From Monodelphis domestica (taxonomy: Eukaryota; Chordata; Mammalia; Didelphimorphia; Didelphidae), in assembly GCF_027887165.1 (NCBI RefSeq), contig NC_077234.1:169296388-169360387 (forward strand): a DNA stretch of 64,000 nt, given 5' to 3'. A program made the position numbers and the translations under genes. This document shows positions 11,980 to 24,610 of the stretch, piece by piece. The notes beneath the pieces are model-generated. The model was not told the DNA's origin, did no database searches, and saw nothing but the letters and a program-made list of their open reading frames with translations. Numbering within the stretch: position 1 is the first letter of the stretch; each line of letters begins with the position of its first letter.

Positions 11980-14375
11980 TATTATCTCTCCTAGAATATT
12001 ACCACCAAGTGGTTAAGGACTATGTTGCTTTTCTGCCTTGCACAAAATAGCTGCCTAATAAATATTTATTGAGTTGATTGGATTGAGAGGCATCAAAGTT
12101 CTTTAGCCTTATTTCTAATACAGGTCCAAACTCTGATGGTCTTCATAATGTGAACCTTCTTAAACGGTCTTCTAGAAATTCTTCAGGTTGATTTCTTTAA
12201 TATTTATAATTTGTATGTCTTTGTTTTGGCAAGAATTGATCATTTTAAATTATATTTCATTGTAAAAGCCTGCATCACCTCTGGCTTCTTTTGTGTGTGG
12301 AGTAATAGTAGGTTGGTATGGGGTTTGCATTACTTTGAAAGGGTTTGCAAGATGAAAAAGACTTAAAACTAGATTAGAGAAGATAAAAAAATTGAGGAAA
12401 TAACTGAATTATCCAAATATAGGTCATGGCTAAAATGATCTTCTTATAATAATTTTTTAAAATGAAATAATCTTATTAAGATTATTTCTAAAGGGTTAAA
12501 TAACCTCCACTTGAAAACTGCCCCAAATTCAGGAATCTGAAGAAAAATTTGGCCAACATAAACAAGTTCAAAGGTCAAGTAGTCATTTACCATTTTGGAT
12601 TAATCACAGGACCATGCAAAGAGTGAGTGTTAAGCTGCCATGCTTTCTGTTTGTCCCTTATAATTCCTTCTTATTTGCCTGTAAACTCCACCAGCATGGA
12701 CTATGACTTGTTTGTTGAAAGACTGCCCAGAAGACCAGGTGCATCAAATAAATTTAAAACCCCAAATGAAATACCAGATCTTGCTCCTCTCCATTCCATC
12801 TAATGGCATCATTCTAAACTTCTTTTCCCCTGACCCCCTCCCCCAATGTACTGAGTCTGAGCTCTAGCCTAAATTAGGACCTGATATTTAAACTTCTATA
12901 GTCATAAGTTAGAAGTCCTTTGGTGACATCACAGAAATTTGCTGAGTTCTTGGCAACTCATATACCTCTTAGCTTCAAAGTTTTATTTTCCAATTGGCCC
13001 AGGATCACAGAACCTCAGGGGGCCTTCCAGGCCAACCTTTACCTGAATTATGAATTTCCTCTATTATAACAAGGTATAAGCAGAAATGTAGGCAGTCAGG
13101 ACATAATCTGAAGTAAGGAATGAAAATATACAGAATGTGATCTCACAAGGAGAATGCCAAATGGGTCATTCCAGCAATTTGTGCTTCTGAATCTCCATGC
13201 CAGTGAAAGCTACATTCCAAGCCAGAGAAAAGGGGGTGACAAAGACTAAAGGAAACAGCAGGCAAGATTTTGTGTCACTCTGATTTGAAATGGATTAGAT
13301 GTATTGGCGGTACAGGGAGATCTATTTCAAAAGGTGGTCCAGGACTGTGAGTTGACTGTGTTGCCAAATTGTTTCTGTATTCTCCAGCTCATGGCATGTG
13401 GTAGAGGGTAACACAGATAAAGCACAATTGTGTAGTGTGGAAAACATCAGAAAAGCTTGGAAGGCAATCTGTTCATGAGAGGAGAAGAATCAGAGACTGT
13501 CACTTCTTTCCTTAATCTCCTTGATAGAAAAGGAGTTGCTAATCAGGATGGAAGAATTTTTAAAATTCTTTCCTTACTGACCAAAAGCTTCAAAATCCTA
13601 AAGGATGAGGAGGAAAGCTTAATTTGTGCCATGTCTTAATATATAAGTCATTTGGTCTATGTGTCTGCTCAGTCTTTGTATTACTTTGTGCAGGTTCCTT
13701 TGTCCTTCTGAATGTCTCTTCTTAGTCCTTTCATGATTCTATACTTTTTACAGTGCTAGAAGCCATGTCTGGGGTTTACCAGATCCAAAAATTGTGAAAG
13801 GGAGTATTGAAATAATTCTGCAGCTGAGGAAGGACTACATATGCTATGGGATTTAATACTTCTACAGGCTAGGGATAAGTAAGCTTTGACATCATGTCAA
13901 TACTGACTTCTATGTAAGAAAAGGCATTAAAGATATTATCCAGGACATCTGTGACTGGAAAAGATGTTGGACTGATCCTGGGGAATACAGGAAGCATAAT
14001 AGATGAATAACTCAACTGTTCACTAGTAGCCACAGATTACTAAAAGACCCAGAAGACATCAGAGAATTGATTAGATCCTCTCTGGAACATTTACAGATGG
14101 ACCTAGATAAGAATTGCACAGGATAAGGTCTATGTTAGTGATCTAAACTGTTAGAAGGAATATCTGTGCTATAAAACTCATGTATCCAAGTATTAAAGCA
14201 GCTATTTGGGAAAAGGAAAGGAAAGGAAAGGAGAGGAGAGGAAAAAAGAGGAGAGGACAGGAGGAGAAGAGAAGAGAGAGAAGGGAAACATTATTTTCAT
14301 TATTAAGAAAGGAAATCTATATACCCTGCCTCCCTATGTTCTTGAACCTGCTTAGGAGATAGCAAGAATAGTTTT
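11980..14375. other. Non-coding stretch, no gene seen
   Basis: The short L2-like end CCTAATAAATATTTATTGAG is at 12050-12075. A purine-only GGAAA/GAGGA tract spans about 14207-14290. Nothing else is supported. Confidence 0.5.
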
Positions 14376-14379
14376 CATT

Positions 14380-14465
14380 TCAATTCAATTCTATAGGTAT
14401 TTATTAAGCACTTTACTGTGTGCCAGGCACTGTGTTAAGCACTAGGGTTATTAAAAAAAGCAAAA
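14380..14465 (+). mobile_element. L2 LINE 3' fragment
   Basis: TATTTATTAAGCACTTTACT, TGTGCCAGGCACTGTGTTAA and GCACTAGGG match the L2 end. Confidence 0.65.
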
Positions 14466-14939
14466 GACTGCACTTCGAATTTAATGAGCAAACTTCAATG
14501 AAAACCAAAAACAATTAGAATACTCTTTTTTTCTGTCAGAATTGCCCCCCAATGAATTACAAAATGAACCCACAACTTAAATTCCTAAATGATAACACTT
14601 TAATTTATAGATTCATATCTCATTAACCAAGCTTTGTTTTTCTTAAAAAGAATTGTCACTACATTTTACTAAATGCTCTTCCTAAAGTTCAAAGAAAACT
14701 CAGTTGGAACCACATTAAAAATCCCTTCTTCAAGTCAGTATAAGGCAATACTTTCTTAAATAAAAGATATGTGCTTTACTGGCAAGTAAAAGGTCAGGTT
14801 GATTAAATTACTGCCTTAATTCTCTGCCCAGTCCAGAAATAACAAGAATATCATCTGTGGAAAGATTATATACACATATGCATATGTAGATACACATCCA
14901 TACATACATGGATTTATTTTTATTATCAGTAATTATAGT

Positions 14940-15175
14940 ACACAGTTACATAACACTTTAAGGTTTACAAAATGCCTTTATAACCCACCTGAACTATATG
15001 TTGAGCAAGTATCATCATCTCCATTTCACAAAAAAAGAAACCAAGTCTTAGAGAACTTATTTCTCAGAGAGGTGAGAGTCTCCCTGAATCAAGACTCAAA
15101 CCAAGGTGTCCCTACTCCATTCCGGTATTCTTTTCATTATGTCACACTACTGGCATTTCATAGAAAAGCCAGTGA
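14940..15175 (-). mobile_element. CORE/MIR-class SINE
   Basis: Reverse order: CACTTTAAGGTTTACAAAAT, CATCTCCATTTCACA, then the degenerate CTACTCCATTCCGGTATTC end. Confidence 0.7.
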
Positions 15176-15179
15176 TACC

Positions 15180-15870
15180 TAGCATACCAAGAAGGAAAAG
15201 ATTATAGAATACCTTCACCTATAGGACAAAAAATAGGAAACCCTCCATTACAGGTACTAGAAAAGTATTTGAGAGTTTTGTTGGCTGTCTTACTGAAAGT
15301 GTATTAGAGAATCATACAACTTTCAAGCTGGATAGGACCTACCATAACATTTAGGCTAGGATCTCATAACCAAGAGAGTTCATACAAATATCAAATTGCT
15401 TTTAACTTCAGAGAACATGAATGCAGGAAAACGCACGCTTCATGAAACTTATCTGTGTCAGTGTCCAGGAATGTGTTTATTCTGTTCTGAAATGCCTGCC
15501 AAGTTATCCCAACCATTTAAAACTGTTGCCTTATGCAGATTCAGCCAGAAAACTGGTTGTGGGCCACAAATAGGCTTTCCTTCTTGACTTTCTTTGCCAA
15601 AGCGAAAGCACTAGTACCATAAATCACACACACATTATACCCACATGATCTTTTATTAAAAAATAAATAAGTAGAATAGATATTTATTGTAGCCGACCAG
15701 CAGTTAAAGATATTCTTACATGGGTTGACCACCTGAAAGGGAAGCTGGGGATTGAGGGTTTAAAGATTAAGGAAGGGAAGACATAAAACAAGAAAAGAGG
15801 CACAGAGACACAGGATTTGTCAGCATAGTGTCCAGCCTGTGGGTTGCTCCTCTGATGGTAAGAGAGAGCT
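15180..15870. other. Non-coding stretch, no gene seen
   Basis: Two frames of about 63 codons overlap on opposite strands, with no family signal. No repeat was recognised. Confidence 0.45.
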
Positions 15871-16250
15871 TTTTTTTTTTTTTGACAGACCAGTAGATTG
15901 GATTTTATTGAGGTTTCTAGGAATGGGAGATGGGAGATGGTAAATCAAATATGTGGCATGGCAGAAAAATTAGCATCATATCAGTAATCAATGACAAGAT
16001 AAAAGAGCCAGATCCTAAGATAATGGAGTAGCCAACACCCAGACCAGAAGTTCCTTTGACCTCCAAGGCACTAGCCCCATAAAATGCTAATCAGCCATCC
16101 TGACTGTAGAGGTGGGGAGGGGTTTGAATAACACAAGATCTGAGCTCCAATTCAGTTCAAGGATCCAGATCAATCATGTGAAATATTAGAAATATATCCA
16201 TAAGTCTGGCACATGAACACTTTTCTCATTAGAGTCAGCTTTTGAATACA
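15871..16250 (-). pseudogene. Candidate processed retrocopy 3' end, parent gene not identified
   Basis: A T-run at 15871-15885 is an A-tail on the minus strand. It is preceded there by CAATAAAATCC, a poly(A) signal about 20 bases before the tail, as in a reverse-transcribed mRNA. One minus-strand frame upstream stays open for about 57 codons (AFYGASALEVKGTSGLGVGY and onward) to a stop just before the signal. I could not assign it to a known protein. An LTR or SINE end is the alternative. Confidence 0.35.
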
Positions 16251-16429
16251 TCTTTAATACTTTCGTGATTCGTTCATACCTGGAACCCTACATTTATTAT
16301 TTACACATATAAATTTGTTCAATCAGATAATGCATTTTTAGTTAAATGACTTATGTAGTTACTATACTTTTTTTTAATGTAATATGAACAGCTTATTTTC
16401 CATTATTTCTATAGCATAGAGTATAGATC

Positions 16430-16685
16430 TGATGGGCATCTGAGTGGCTGAGTGGAGGAGTGACAGGTCTAGAGTTAGAAAGACTCATCTTCCTGTGTTC
16501 AAATTTGGCCTCAGACACTTCCTGACTATGGAACCTTGTGCAAGTCACTTAATGATGTTTTGCATCAGTTTTCTTGTCTGTAAAATGAGCTTGAGAAGAA
16601 ATAGCAAACCACTCCAGTACTTCTGCCAAGAAAACTCCAAATAAGGTCATGAAGTCAGACAGGACTAAAAAACAACTAAATAACA
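16430..16685 (+). mobile_element. SINE with BovB/RTE-type tail
   Basis: The tRNA-like head is followed by GTTCAAATTTGGCCTCAGAC and GTGCAAGTCACTTAATG. The RTE-type tail is AGCAAACCACTCCAGTACTT, then GGTCATGAAGTCAGACAGGA and an AAC-rich end. Confidence 0.85.
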
Positions 16686-16794
16686 GGTCTGAAACAAAGG
16701 AAACATCTTCCAGCTCTCCTATATTTATTACTTAGATTTTGATTATAGATCAGTCATATTCATGATGTTTATATTATAGCCATTGTTTTCATAG

Positions 16795-16925
16795 AATTCA
16801 ATCTGATTCAGTTCAACAAGCATCTACTATATGCCAGATATAATATTTAACCCTGGTGATACAAAGACAAATGGATAACAATGGCTGCCTTCATGGGCTT
16901 TGCATTTTACTGGGAGAAAAGAGGA
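16795..16925 (+). mobile_element. L2 LINE 3' fragment
   Basis: CAACAAGCATCTACTATATG, GATACAAAGACAAATGG and GCATTTTACTGGGAG follow the L2 end. Confidence 0.65.
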
Positions 16926-17524
16926 GAAATTATATTTTCTTCTAAAGTCATAAGATTTTTAAACAAAATGCCATAAAGATTTTCCCCTTAACATTATTCC
17001 AGATTTCAGAGTATTAGAGGTCATGGGAACTCTTGAAATCCTTTAACTCAATCTGCTACTTGCTAAATAAGTCAATAGTTACATAATACAGTTACATTAT
17101 TATTAATTATTGTATTATTTTGTATTTTTGTATTTGCATTATTATTACTATATTATATTACCAGTTATGTGAACAGTGCTGGGGTACAGTATTACTATTT
17201 TCTTTATTCCTACCTTTTCATATCACATACTTATGCCATGTTGATTCCTGAGATTGGGGATTTTCCTGGAATACTTTTTATAACCATAAAAAGTCAGGAT
17301 GGCAGGAAAATCTGCATGTCCCTTGTCTCTTTAGCCAAAAATAGCATCTTTATTGGCAATGTGGTCATGATTTAATTAAATTTGGGGAGCCTCAAGCAGC
17401 TTAATTTCACTTAAAATATTTCCAGGTAACAGTAGGAAGTAAGCCTCTGTCAATGCTTGGAGATGACACCTCTAATCACACTAAAGACTTAATGACAATC
17501 TCCCATTTCTAGTCATTTTATACC

Positions 17525-18175
17525 AGGACACTACCTGACTCTCTTTGACCCAGTGGTGCTGACCTATTTGCTATTTCTATTCCTTGAACGAGACACTCCA
17601 TCTCCCAACTCCCAGTATTTTCTCTGGCTGATCTCATGCCTGGAATGATCTCCCTCCTTAACTCTTCTTCCTAACTTCCATAACTTCCTTCAAATCTCAG
17701 CTAAAATTATGCAAGAAACTTTTTCCAATCTCTCTTTTTCAAATCCTTGCTTTCTCACTTAGAATAGATTTTTAAGTATCATTTCCAAGGCAGAAGAGTG
17801 ATACTAGGCAATTGGAGTTGTGACTTTTTCAGAATTACACAGCTAGGAAGTATCTGAGCTCTGATTTGAACCCAGGACTCCTGTCTCCAGCCTTGGCTTC
17901 TCTATCCACTGAACTACCTAGCTGCCCATCCCCCTCATCTTTCTTGATTCTAATATCTTTCCTCTTGTGACTATTCTTGGTTATTTTTTCCTGTGTAGAG
18001 CTTGTATGGACACAATATTGTTTTGTTTTGTTGTATGTTGATTATCCTATTGGATTGTGGGCTTCTTGAGAGCAGGGACTATTGTTTGTCTTTATGTCTA
18101 TAACCAGTGCTTGGGACAGTCCTTGGCACATAACCAGTACTTAATGAATATTTATTGAATGACTGACTGATGCAT
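17525..18175 (+). mobile_element. L2/CR1-type LINE 3' end, split by a SINE
   Basis: The two halves (17525-17769 and 17931-18175) are contiguous in the family. The first ends in CCTTCAAATCTCAGC and TTTTTCCAATC. The second runs from GTGTAGAGCTTGTATGGAC through GGATTGTGGGCTTCTTGAG to TTAATGAATATTTATTGAAT. Confidence 0.8.
17770..17930 (-). mobile_element. tRNA-headed SINE nested in L2
   Basis: In reverse: the degraded RTE-type end, ACACAGCTAGGAAGTATC, TTTGAACCCAGGACTCC and ACTGAACTACCTAGCTGCCC. Confidence 0.8.
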
Positions 18176-18814
18176 GTAAGTGTGTTCAGCATTCTAAGCT
18201 CTAATATATGCCACATATATTATGAAAGACCCCCATCCCCTTCCTGATTTCATCTAATAATAGGGCAATAGTGGATGAATTTGAAATATCACTTATAGCA
18301 AATATCTCATAAATATGGTCTTTCGTTGTTCAGAGTTTTACATTTCACAAGCAAAATCTGCTATCTGATGAGAGCATTACTACTTGTATTGCAAAGACTA
18401 CCTTAACCTCAAAGTCTACCTCAATGGGTAATTTGGGAGAACCCTTGTTGTTGAATTACTTAATTACAATTGAATAACTTAAGTGTGTTCTCAATGGTGC
18501 TTTTTATAAATATCTTACTAGACTGAGCTACTTCAGAGCAGGGACTGTTCATTTGAATTTTGCATTTCTTCTAGCACCTAGAACATATGTAGATGCTGAA
18601 AAAAATACTAATTTATTATATTTCATTAAACAATATTTGGCATTTAAAATAGCTCCAGCAAAAAGCCCATGTGACTATATTCTCATATTTGACAAAAATT
18701 AAAGAGTTGCTTATAGCAATTTTGCTCATAACTTATAGGTAGAGAAATGTTGACAACAAGGTCAGCAGGCAGGACAGAGAAACCGTATGCTTGAATATAG
18801 CTTCCCATCAGGTC

Positions 18815-19025
18815 AATAATAATAGTAATCAAAAGTGCTTTACAAATATTATTCCATTCAATTTTTATGATCCTAGAAAGTAGGTGTGATTTATTATTGC
18901 TATTTTACAGATATAGAAACTGAGTCAGACAGGTCATAAAACTGTATCTGAGATCAGATCCGAACACAGATCTTCATGACTCCAAATCAAAAGTCCTATT
19001 CACTGCAACATCCAGCTGTCTGAGG
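18815..19025 (-). mobile_element. CORE/MIR-class SINE
   Basis: AAGTGCTTTACAAATATTAT, ATTTTACAGATATAGAAACT and CTATTCACTGCAACATCCAG occur in reverse family order. A short L2-like end lies nearby at 18520-18610. Confidence 0.75.
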
Positions 19026-19094
19026 TCACTTATATCAACTCTTTCTCAGCTTGGGGAAGACTACGTTGATGGACTATTTGTACATTCAAAAATG

Positions 19095-19305
19095 AGGAGG
19101 GGGAAGCTGAGTGGCTCAAAGGATTGAGAACCAGGTCTAGAGATGGGAGGTCCTGGGTTTGAATCTAAACTCAGACACTTCCTGGTTATGTGACCCTGGG
19201 CAAGTCACTTAACCCCTATTGCCTAGCCCTTACTGCTCTTCTGCCTTGGAACTAAAACACAGTATTGATTCTAAAATGGAAGGTAAGAATTTAAAGGGGG
19301 AAAAA
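19095..19305 (+). mobile_element. tRNA-headed SINE with RTE-type 3' end (WALLSI/MAR4-like)
   Basis: It opens GGGAAGCTGAGTGGCTCAAA. The B-box region is CCTGGGTTTGAATC. GTGACCCTGGGCAAGTCAC follows and it ends TGATTCTAAAATGGAAGGTA before an A-rich tail. It is nearly full length. Confidence 0.9.
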
Positions 19306-19859
19306 AAGAATGAGGAGTGTAGTAGGTTCTGATCAAAGATCAACCTTCAAGAGATATATAAATCAAAGTTTACCAGTAGGAGGTCTAGAATCTGTAATAA
19401 TAATTCATATTATCTGATATTGGACAATTAAATTCTTCATGTGACAGTAAAGCCCAAGTGTTATATTAAATTCAGAAAAGCAATGGCAGTTTTACATAGG
19501 ATAATGTAGTATTTTCAAGATATTCATGACCAGCCATGCATATAAAATATAGTTGATTTTTGCCATATTAACAATAGAAAAAAGATTCATTCTGCAGCAT
19601 TTTCTTGCAAAAGAACTGTCAAGCGTACAAAGATCTTTTTTGTACAAGTCTACAAGAGGACAGTCTTGATTCCTCCAGACTCTGACTTTCTCTATCAGAA
19701 TAGAAGAGGAAGAGAAAATTATTTTGAGCTCTTGATAGCTCAGATACAGCTTTACTGACATTATCCAGCCATGTTACTCTATCATTGCCACCATGCCCTC
19801 TTTCTACCTCCAGTTCTCATTCAAGGGATGAGCTATCCGAAATGGTGAGAGTTCTCCAT

Positions 19860-19955
19860 TTGTCAACTCTGCTTCACTGAAATCCAAATCATGTGCAAAT
19901 CAAGATGTCATTCATCATGATACTATTGATCTTTGAAAACTAAGGATCATCAACA
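19860..19955 (+). repeat. Unclassified interspersed repeat, copy 2
   Basis: CACTGAAATCCAAATCATGT, GCAAATCAAGATGTCATTC and CTTTGAAAACTAAGGATCA form an end segment like that at 10380-10490. Confidence 0.35.
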
Positions 19956-19959
19956 GAAC

Positions 19960-20995
19960 CTCCAGGCATCCAATCAGATTTCACACCATCTTCCTGACAA
20001 ATAATGTCTTTCCCACAACATGCTCTAGACAGAGATAACAGGATTCTGGACTAAGAGACATAGAGCAGTTCACCTCAACTTTCAACTTTATTGGAAAGGA
20101 CACTGACCATGTTTGCTGGAAGATGCCTATCTCTGTGTGAGAACTAGGAGGAAACCCCTTAAAAGTTTAACTCTCCAAATCTCCCTTCCCTTCCCACTTG
20201 CTTTTTGGTTAATATGTTCATTACTATTTGTTATTTTGTTATATTTTTTAATTGTTTTATTATTCTGACTCTTTCTTCTCATCACATGAAACACCTGAGG
20301 TTGGCCCAGAAATGTACACTTCCTGGTGTATGCTCTGGTCATGATCAGATAGTGCAAATAGGAAAAAGGGTCTAGTTGTCATAACCATATAGAAGAAAAC
20401 TGGTTACAAAATTTTCTTCCTAGTTTAGTTTAGTTCAGAGATTTCAGCTTCTGGTCAATGGTTAAAGGGAATAAATGTCTTCTCTAACATGGAAACAATG
20501 AGTTATGTTCGTTCATTTTGTGTTTTTTTTTTAATAAACTGATAAACTCAACAAAGAATAGAGAAAAGGAATCCCTGGATCTGAGACTATTGCCCCTGGA
20601 CAAGATTATCTATCAGTTATTTTGGATAAGCATGGCAAATAAGCATAGAAAGGGGGCAAAAATTAGACCATGGGTATGCAGCCCTTTAGACAAGAAATTT
20701 CTGCCTTTGACCTTTAGATCAAAGAAAGGGGACAAGTGGGTGGACACAAGAATAGTTTGAGAGTTTTCTTTTTGTTCTCTATAGTAACAACTAGTAGTTA
20801 CAATTTATTTCTTCATTCATAACATTATGTGTTTCCCATGGTGCTTTTAAAGTTTACAAATTATTTCCCTCTAACAACATTGTTACATATATAGTATTTA
20901 AGATAAAGAAGTGGAGGTTGAGAAAGATTAAATAATTTCCTCATTGTATAACAATTTGCATATCCAATAGGTGTTGCATAATTTCTAACCACAGA
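19960..20995. other. Non-coding stretch with a weak reversed SINE remnant
   Basis: The segment 20800-20970 has faint reversed CORE-SINE features (GGTGCTTTTAAAGTTTACAA). The rest is unassigned and the frames are short. Confidence 0.4.
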
Positions 20996-21003
20996 TACAC
21001 AAA

Positions 21004-21600
21004 TGAAAGTCTCCAAGCTATAAAGAATTAAGTTTATTGTAAGAAGGCCTGTCCTACAATAAAGCCAGACTTCTGGTCAAGACCAAAAGATCCCGAGCTC
21101 TGTGAGAGACCTTCCTGTTATTAAAATATAAAAAAGAAAGGGTTTATTTGAAAGGGTTTAAACAGAGAAGGGAAGGAGGGCCCCAAAGAATATCACAGCT
21201 TATATAGCAAGTTAAAAATTCCATGTTAAAAATAGATCAGGAAGTACTTTTCATTGGTAGAAGTCACTTGATGATTTAGCAGTCACTTGATGGAAAAGGG
21301 GGGAGCCATAGAGCCTGGATGAGTGATGCAAAGGAAAAGAGTAGGTGGTGGTGGGTGGTACCAGACTTCGAACCCTGGATCAGGCCTATTTCAAAACCAT
21401 GATTATTGCTGAGGGTACATGATATAGTAACTTTGAAGGGTGGGACTGACACCAAAACCTATGCTAAAGCAGTTATTTAATTCAAAACCTTAATACTTAT
21501 ACTAGAATAATCACAAAAAAACCTACTAAAATCATTGCTTATGCTAAACGATCTTAGAATTAAGACTACTGCTAACATTAAAATCTAATCATCAAAAAAG
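21004..21600 (-). mobile_element. Candidate ERV LTR (minus strand)
   Basis: On the minus strand a TATA box (CTTGCTATATAAGCTG, about 21197-21212) is followed about 170 bases later by a poly(A) signal (TTACAATAAACTTAATT, about 21025-21041). That is the expected U3-R order. No internal retroviral genes were seen and the outer ends are uncertain. Confidence 0.45.
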
Positions 21601-22389
21601 GGGGTAAGGGATTCTTCAACCACATAGGTATGAGTTTTCAAACCTAGTGCATCCAGTTATTGTTTATTGCTATATTTTTTTAGTGTCTCCTACTCTAGTC
21701 CACTTCACAATATACTTCCCTTCACAACACTCTTTGCTCTAGCTGCACTGTTGTTCTGATCTGTTCCTGCCCTCTCCCACCTTCCTGAATGTTATCCTGT
21801 CACCTGGGATGCTGGCACTAGATTGGAATGCATTACGACATTCTAAAAATCTATGACAATTAGAAGCTTTTGCATTGCTTCTTGTGGTGATGCAGAGCTA
21901 TATTCTTGACTCCCCAAATAGCAAGATAATATTTATTCCCCCTATCACAGAAGAATGGAGTCACGAGACCACCAGAATAAATAAGAAACACAAATCATTC
22001 AATAGCCCATTGGTTCCTTAGATTCATTGCCCCCAACCTCCCAGAAAAATAAATCAAAACAACCCTTCATATTGAATCTGTATCATTCAAGTCATTTATA
22101 ACAGTCAAGGTCCTAGTCTTTTGTCCCAACATGATGTGACTTCAGGCTTTCAGCTGCAGGAAAGTCATTTGCTGTCAATCCTCACTGTTTTCTAAGCCAA
22201 ATTCCCATCACCACCACCACCAAAAAAAAAAAAAGATGGTCCCTGTCTCTTGAACTGAGGGAAAATTACACACATAAATTCACAACCTCTGGAGTTATTC
22301 CAGAAAACATGCAAGGGAGGAGGGGAGAGAGGAGTTTCTGTGATTAGAAGACCCTATAAATTAGATCTTTGAATTCAATACTTTGACAT

Positions 22390-22450
22390 TCCTTAGCATA
22401 GTGCCTGGTACAAATAGGTATTAAATATTTATTGGCTTACTGAATGACCC
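22390..22450 (+). mobile_element. L2 LINE terminal fragment
   Basis: CTTAGCATAGTGCCTGGTAC followed by TATTAAATATTTATTGGC is the L2 end. Confidence 0.55.
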
Positions 22451-22734
22451 TAGACAATTCATTTAACCTCTCTCGACCTCTGATTCAGTGATATAAAGGT
22501 AAATATTTAATACAGTATGTGTGGAAATAGCAGGAAATGTATGCCCAATATAACTTTAAGTTTAATCTTCATTATTACCATTTTGTCTATTACTGTCTTG
22601 AATCTAGACAGTCAATAAAATAGAGCTCAGATTTGCAGCTGTTCTACAATTTTTGAATTATATATATTTACTCTATCAATTTAACAATTGTCTCTTTGAG
22701 CCCCTATGAGCTGCCCCCAGCATACTATGTAATC

Positions 22735-22850
22735 AAATTCCCCACCTGTCAAGGGAATGACAATAGCATCTCCTTCACAGGGTTGTTTCAGACAAATATC
22801 AATGGAGATAATGTGGGCGTGTGCTATATATAAACACAAGCTGTTATCAT
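22735..22850 (+). mobile_element. MIR-class SINE fragment
   Basis: CACCTGTCAAGGGAATGACA, ATCTCCTTCACAGGGTTGTT and the following ATGGAGATAATGTGGGCGTG match the MIR 3' half. Confidence 0.55.
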
Positions 22851-22929
22851 TTGAAAGACCTGAAGAGATAAAGACATGAGTCCCTGCCTTCAAGCATCTT
22901 ACAGTTAAATAGAGATGAACTCAGAAGTA

Positions 22930-24175
22930 ACTATAATATTATTATAATTATATTCATATATTATACTATAAAACAAAGTTTGAAATTCAAGAGAGAGAAG
23001 TACAAAATGCTGACTAAAAGAGTTGAGACAACAGAGCGATCACTTACAGCTGGGAGAATCAAAGAAGACTTTTCAAATAAGTAACCAGTCAAAATGGTTA
23101 TTTCTATTTGCACAGAGATCATTTTATTAGTTTAAGTCACAGAAAATGAAGTAGGTAATGTTAAGATGTATTGCTGGTAAATGGGATGGGATCGCAAACC
23201 ATAGACCCCATCACTGTATTGTTTACAATTACAGAACTGAGAGGTCAAAGTGTAAGACAGAAGTTTATTCTTTCACAAAAGGGACATTGCCTGCTTTGGA
23301 TGCTTGAGGAATGTCAAAGTATTGAGTTCAAGACCCAATATATAGGGTCTTCTAGTCATAGAAACTTCCCCCTCTTCAGCTCCCTTCCTTTGTTCTACCC
23401 AGACTCTGATCATAACAGGAATCTTCTTTGACATCTTTGAAAGAAAAGTAGGTTTATCACTCTACCTCTCAAGGCCTTTGAAATTTGAAGTGGATAGACC
23501 AAGGGTTTTGTTTTTAGAGAAGGGGGGGGGGGTATTCTAAAAGGAACGAAAAATACTTTTATCTAGGGTCTTGAAAATATTGGGGTGAAACACTTCTTAT
23601 GAGAAAGACTCAGATTATATCCCACTCACTAGCAAGCAAATTCACTCCCTATACACATATGAAAAGTAGAGGAAAATGTATTTTTACACATATTTTATAT
23701 TTTATGTTATTTATATTTATATTATTTATATATATCATTTTACATTTATATTCTTTTACACATATTTTAACAGCCCTAATAAGCCAGTTGGCATCACTTT
23801 TATTTTTCAAAGTCTTAGGTTCCCATGTTCCAAATCTTTCAAATCATCCTAGATTTAGCATGACCAGACTCAAAGGCACAATCCCAGATAGAACTGTCTC
23901 CTTCTCAAATTAGGAATCTTTGCAGATGGTCAAGTGCAAGACAGTTATTTCATCTTATTAGATGAAAAAATGCTTTCCCAAATACAGATAATGTCTGAGT
24001 CTATGAAAAACGTTATCAAAACCAAAGCATGCTTTTTTGTTTTCAATAGGACCATATCCAATCTTTCTATATGAACTGGTCCTCTTTCTAATCCAGGTAC
24101 TGATGAACCCAGATTTGTTAAAAGTAGGGGGAGCATTAAATGTAGAGAAAGGAGAAGGATTGGGGTGGGGTAGGG
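22930..24175. other. Non-coding stretch, no gene seen
   Basis: Contains a G-run at about 23522-23531 and AT-rich sequence at 23690-23770. Frames of up to about 104 codons here have no family signal. Confidence 0.45.
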
Positions 24176-24179
24176 GAAA

Positions 24180-24300
24180 AAAGCATTTTTAAGTACCTAC
24201 TATATGTCAGGTACTGGACTAAGCACCTTAAAAATGCTTGCTCATTTGATTTTCTCAATAATCTTTGCACATAGTTGCTTGAGGACCATGACATGTTCTT
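24180..24300 (+). mobile_element. L2/MIR fragment
   Basis: TACCTACTATATGTCAGGTA, CTGGACTAAGCACC and CTCATTTGATTTTCTCAATA. Confidence 0.5.
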
Positions 24301-24309
24301 TCTTCATAT

Positions 24310-24610
24310 ATTTGGGAACGGTAAAAATTAAAATTAATCTCAATGATAAAAATATTATGTTTTAAGAGATTTATTAATGATCATTAGAAATAAAGGAATA
24401 AAAGGGATACAAAATAAAAACCAATGCCCATGACTAATCAGCCAGTTCAAAACCTCCAATGCTTACCACCATCATCCTAGCCATGAAGTCAAAGAGAGAG
24501 AGGAGGACTGCCCACTCAATTCATTCCCTGTCTACATAATGACCAGAAGTCAGTGGGCTCCCAGGTAATGTAGTTCTTTTTTAGGGTAACAGGTTTTCAT
24601 TTATACAGAA
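24310..24610 (-). mobile_element. Candidate ERV LTR (minus strand)
   Basis: The minus strand has a TATA box (CTGTATAAATGAAAACC, near 24600) followed by AATAAA motifs, including one in CATTAATAAATCTC near 24370. The poly(A) block (GATTTATTAAT on plus) is shared with the candidate at 29694. Confidence 0.35.

Noticed and set aside
19095..19305. tRNA gene suggested by A- and B-box-like sequence
   Set aside because: The sequence is the head of a SINE with an RTE-type tail, repeated many times in the window, and lacks a cloverleaf.
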